Of a stretch of 25,135 nt of DNA, positions 23,852-25,135 are shown one piece after another. The notes below the pieces were generated by a model that was not told the DNA's origin, ran no database searches, and saw only the letters and a program-made list of their open reading frames with translations. The DNA is from CAZEUZ01 sp964515805 (GTDB lineage: Bacteria; Pseudomonadota; Gammaproteobacteria; Pseudomonadales; Cellvibrionaceae): assembly GCA_964515805.1 (NCBI GenBank), contig CAZEUZ010000077.1, positions 1-25,135 of the forward strand, in the 5' to 3' direction. Made by a program: the position numbers and the translations under genes. Position 1 is the first letter of the stretch; the number at the start of each line of letters is the position of its first letter.

Positions 23852-24490
23852 TTAACCAAATAACCAAGGCGCCTGCTGTCGACGCTGTTGTTCATAGTGT
23901 CGAATAGCATCACTGTCCTGCAAGGTCAAACCAATTTCGTCTAAGCCGTTTAACAAACAGTGCTGGCGGAAGGTATCAATTTCAAAACTGAAGATTTCAC
24001 CGTCGGGCTTGATCACTTGCTGCTGCTGCAAGTCAACAGTGAGCTGATAGGCTTCCTCAGCATAGAGTTGATCGAATAATTGATCCACTTGATCAGCTGT
24101 CAAAACCACCGGCAACAAACCATTTTTAAAGCAGTTGTTATAAAAGATATCGGCATAACTGGGAGCGATAATACAGCGAAAGCCGTAGTCATCCAAAGCC
24201 CAAGGCGCATGTTCACGGCTGGAGCCACAGCCAAAATTTTCCCTGGTCAGCAGGATAGACGCACCTTGATAACGGGGAAGGTTTAGCGGAAATTCCTTAT
24301 TAAGCGGCCGTTGGCTACAGTCTTGATCGGGTTGACCTTCATCCAAATAGCGCAATTCATCAAATAAATTTTTACCGAAGCCCGTGCGCTTAATGGATTT
24401 TAAAAACTGTTTGGGAATAATCATATCGGTATCGACATTGGCGCGATCCATAGGTGCAACGATGCCGGTATGTTGAGTGAATGATTTCAT
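23852..24490 (-). CDS. leuD: 3-isopropylmalate dehydratase small subunit
   Basis: A 212-residue protein that forms the swivel subunit of isopropylmalate isomerase, which converts 2-isopropylmalate to 3-isopropylmalate in leucine synthesis. Diagnostic blocks are visible: RANVDTDMIIPKQFLK near the start, ENFGCGSSREHAPWALDDYG in the middle, and IIAPSYADIFYNNCFKNGLLP after it. The start chosen is the ATG at 24490 (MKSFTQHTG), with AGAGAG about 8 nt before it. A TTG six codons upstream lies inside the ribosome binding region and is less likely. The gene begins 11 bp after leuC and is surely co-transcribed with it. leuB, often next in related genomes, does not follow. Confidence 0.96.
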   Translation of the reverse strand: MKSFTQHTGIVAPMDRANVDTDMIIPKQFLKSIKRTGFGKNLFDELRYLDEGQPDQDCSQRPLNKEFPLNLPRYQGASILLTRENFGCGSSREHAPWALDDYGFRCIIAPSYADIFYNNCFKNGLLPVVLTADQVDQLFDQLYAEEAYQLTVDLQQQQVIKPDGEIFSFEIDTFRQHCLLNGLDEIGLTLQDSDAIRHYEQQRRQQAPWLFG

Positions 24491-24501
24491 ATTATGACTC
24501 T

Positions 24502-25135
24502 CTACCAATTTCGCACATCGACAAAGTGGCCAGTAATGGCCGCCGCCGCCGCCATCGACGGACTGACTAAATGGGTGCGCCCACCGTGACCTTGACGCCC
24601 TTCAAAATTTCGATTAGAGGTCGACGCACAGTGCTCACCTGCTCCCAATTTATCCGCATTCATCGCCAGACACATGGAGCAACCGGGTTCACGCCATTCT
24701 AAACCGGCGTCGATAAAGATTTTATCCAGTCCTTCTGCTTCGGCTTGCGCCTTTACTGCGCCAGAACCCGGTACGACGATGGCTTCTTTGATCGAATCAG
24801 CTTTTTGATTGCCTTTCACCACCACTGCCGCAGAACGCAAATCTTCAATACGAGAATTGGTACAGGAACCGATAAACACTCGATCCAGTACGATATCAGT
24901 AATTTTTTGACCGGCGGACAAACCCATATACTCCAATGCACGGTTCATCGCCGCTCTCTTGGTCACATCTTCTTCGCCAGCGGGATCGGGCACTGAATCA
25001 TCCACAGCCACTACCATTTCCGGCGAAGTACCCCAACTGACTTGCGGCTTGATATCGCTGCCATTAATGATCACTTCACAATCAAAAACAGCATCAGCAT
25101 CACTGACCAGTCGACGCCATTGCGCCTCAGCCTGC
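24502..25135 (-). CDS. leuC: 3-isopropylmalate dehydratase large subunit, C-terminal part (5' end outside the window)
   Basis: About 210 residues at the C-terminal end of LeuC, the catalytic subunit that carries the [4Fe-4S] cluster of isopropylmalate isomerase. All three cluster cysteines are visible: the first in IGSCTNSRIEDLRSAA and the other two in GCSMCLAMNADKL. The end (NFEGRQGHGGRTHLVSPSMAAAAAITGHFVD) is also typical. The frame is open to the right edge of the window without an initiator, so this is a truncation by the window and not a broken gene. It partners with leuD, 11 bp downstream. Confidence 0.96.
   Translation of the reverse strand, partial: QAEAQWRRLVSDADAVFDCEVIINGSDIKPQVSWGTSPEMVVAVDDSVPDPAGEEDVTKRAAMNRALEYMGLSAGQKITDIVLDRVFIGSCTNSRIEDLRSAAVVVKGNQKADSIKEAIVVPGSGAVKAQAEAEGLDKIFIDAGLEWREPGCSMCLAMNADKLGAGEHCASTSNRNFEGRQGHGGRTHLVSPSMAAAAAITGHFVDVRNW

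Noticed and set aside
24491..24508. TTG start of leuD six codons upstream
   Set aside because: The TTG overlaps the leuC stop region and the ribosome binding site of the ATG at 24490. The family N-terminus matches the ATG start.
1..25135. tRNA, rRNA, CRISPR arrays, insertion sequences, integrase or attachment sites
   Set aside because: I read both strands for cloverleaf-like ends, regular spaced repeats, transposase motifs and flanking direct repeats and found none. The eCIS locus shows no visible mobile-element border in this window.

Overview
The window looks like chromosomal DNA of a Gammaproteobacterium. The GltX, TopA, XthA, Prc and LeuC/LeuD proteins all read as typical gammaproteobacterial housekeeping proteins, with GltX and TopA closest in feel to the Pseudomonadales/Cellvibrionales side. 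Base composition is moderate and slightly AT-rich. The taxonomic guess rests on remembered protein motifs, not on a search.

Region 1 (about 1-13,800): after the last 54 codons of an unrecognised + strand gene, nearly everything is on the minus strand and reads right to left as one locus for an extracellular contractile injection system (eCIS, the Afp/PVC family of phage-tail-like particles). In transcription order it holds: an exported caspase-like protein with a second cysteine-hydrolase domain (13776-11032); a small membrane-anchored protein (11002-10433); a Pvc16-like cap protein with an added beta-sandwich domain; one sheath; one tube; a 700-residue, mostly disordered, internally repetitive protein in the slot where Pvc6 normally sits; a short Pvc7-like protein; a VgrG/Pvc8-like spike; a PAAR-like tip; a gp25-like wedge; and a Pvc11/gpJ-like baseplate protein fused to what looks like a seven-bladed beta-propeller. 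I see no Pvc12, Pvc13 fibre, Pvc14 tape measure or Pvc15 AAA ATPase. The set is therefore reduced, or the rest lies elsewhere.

Region 2 (about 13,966-18,610): an aldehyde dehydrogenase (minus strand) lies divergent from prc (periplasmic tail-specific protease), which is followed closely by xthA (exonuclease III). The prc leader is unusual. It carries an 18-codon upstream reading frame with a good ribosome binding site, and an 11-bp perfect inverted repeat whose second arm covers the prc ribosome binding site and start codon. A competing hairpin uses the first arm.

Region 3 (18,607-25,135): gltX converges on xthA with a shared CTAG stop. Upstream of gltX are topA with a clear sigma-70 promoter, a small outer-membrane beta-barrel gene (YfaZ-like) whose leader can form an H-type pseudoknot, and leuD plus the 3' part of leuC. 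leuB is not next to leuD.

The most novel-looking parts are the combination of an exported caspase/NlpC-P60 protein with a minimal eCIS, the repetitive protein in the Pvc6 slot, the propeller fused to the baseplate, and the prc leader.
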